From Kiloniella laminariae DSM 19542 (lineage in GTDB: Bacteria; Pseudomonadota; Alphaproteobacteria; Kiloniellales; Kiloniellaceae), in NCBI RefSeq assembly GCF_000374005.1, contig NZ_KB893134.1:309091-373090 (forward strand): a stretch of DNA of 64,000 nucleotides, written 5' to 3'. Made by a program: the position numbers and the translations under genes. Below, one piece after another: positions 63,975-64,000 of the stretch; position 1 is the first letter of the stretch, and each line of letters opens with the position of its first letter. Below the pieces are notes generated by a model. The model had not been told where the DNA came from. It was given only the letters and a program-made list of their open reading frames with translations, and did no database searches.

Positions 63975-64000
63975 TGAAAGGGCGCCTTTGTGGCAGGAGG
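63971..64000 (-). CDS. 3' end of upstream gene, probably nosD (partial)
   Basis: Nine codons plus TGA in frame (residues PPATKAPFQ) overlap the nosF start by four bases (ATGA). In nos clusters nosD precedes nosF, so this is likely its C-terminus; too short to confirm. Confidence 0.4.
   Translation of the reverse strand, partial: PPATKAPFQ

Overview
The window looks like the chromosome of a free-living alphaproteobacterium, probably Rhodospirillales- or Sneathiellales-like and perhaps marine, with roughly mid-50s percent GC by eye. The evidence is several gene neighbourhoods typical of the class: chvI-chvG followed by hprK, rapZ, EIIA-Man, HPr and EI; ahcY-divL; tsaE-nucleotidyltransferase-addB-addA-trxA; and folC-accD-trpA-trpB-trpF ... 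ihfB-rpsA-cmk-aroA followed by a TIGR02300 acidic zinc-ribbon protein and tRNA-Ala. A nitrous-oxide reductase maturation cluster (nosF-nosY-nosL-nosX) at the right edge suggests a denitrifier or N2O respirer. Genus-level assignment is not possible from the sequence alone.

Layout. 1-2.6 kb: an operon of secreted repeat protein, ECF sigma factor and membrane anti-sigma factor (cut by the left edge), divergent from a periplasmic TPR protein. Both start regions carry the same candidate ECF promoter, AGAAT-N17-CGTAA. 2.6-6.4 kb: an AT-rich accessory island, lying against the 3' end of tRNA-Arg(CCG), that encodes a two-gene restriction-modification system. It comprises a C5-cytosine methyltransferase with a 260-residue unrecognised C-terminal extension and a PD-(D/E)XK-type endonuclease. 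6.4-20.5 kb: housekeeping genes (yciB, msrB-msrA, a lipoprotein hydrolase, an ABC ATPase, a small NDUFS6-like zinc protein, a DUF4344 peptidase, a 37-codon ORF coupled to polA, HAD and cyclic-nucleotide phosphodiesterase genes, DoxX, HugZ, a cold-shock protein and a ferredoxin-NADP reductase). 20.5-28.1 kb: the ChvI/ChvG envelope-stress two-component system, with an unrecognised membrane-anchored protein between regulator and kinase, running into the nitrogen-type PTS. 28.1-42.2 kb: AllA-like/LysR, ahcY with a perfect 20-bp palindrome in its leader, a DivL-type tyrosine pseudo-histidine kinase, tsaE, a MurU-like gene, addB, addA and trxA. 42.3-57.5 kb, all on the minus strand: 4-OT, folC, accD, trpA, trpB, a PAP2 phosphatase, trpF, two paralogous membrane proteins, pyrF, an ornithine-cyclodeaminase-like gene, lapA, ihfB, rpsA, cmk and aroA. 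57.5-64 kb: the TIGR02300 gene, tRNA-Ala, a divergent LysR/metallo-beta-lactamase pair, and the nos cluster.

How it fits together. The PTS branch (EI-HPr-EIIA with a short HPr kinase) has no sugar permease and sits directly behind chvI-chvG, so the cluster is regulatory (carbon/nitrogen and envelope state). DivL and ahcY tie the middle to cell-cycle control and methyl recycling, and addAB-trxA to double-strand break repair.

The most novel material is: the methyltransferase extension and its partner endonuclease at tRNA-Arg; the paired ECF promoters; the unknown protein between chvI and chvG; and the strongly initiated small ORF upstream of polA. Promoters, operators and functional inferences come from reading the sequence only and have not been tested.
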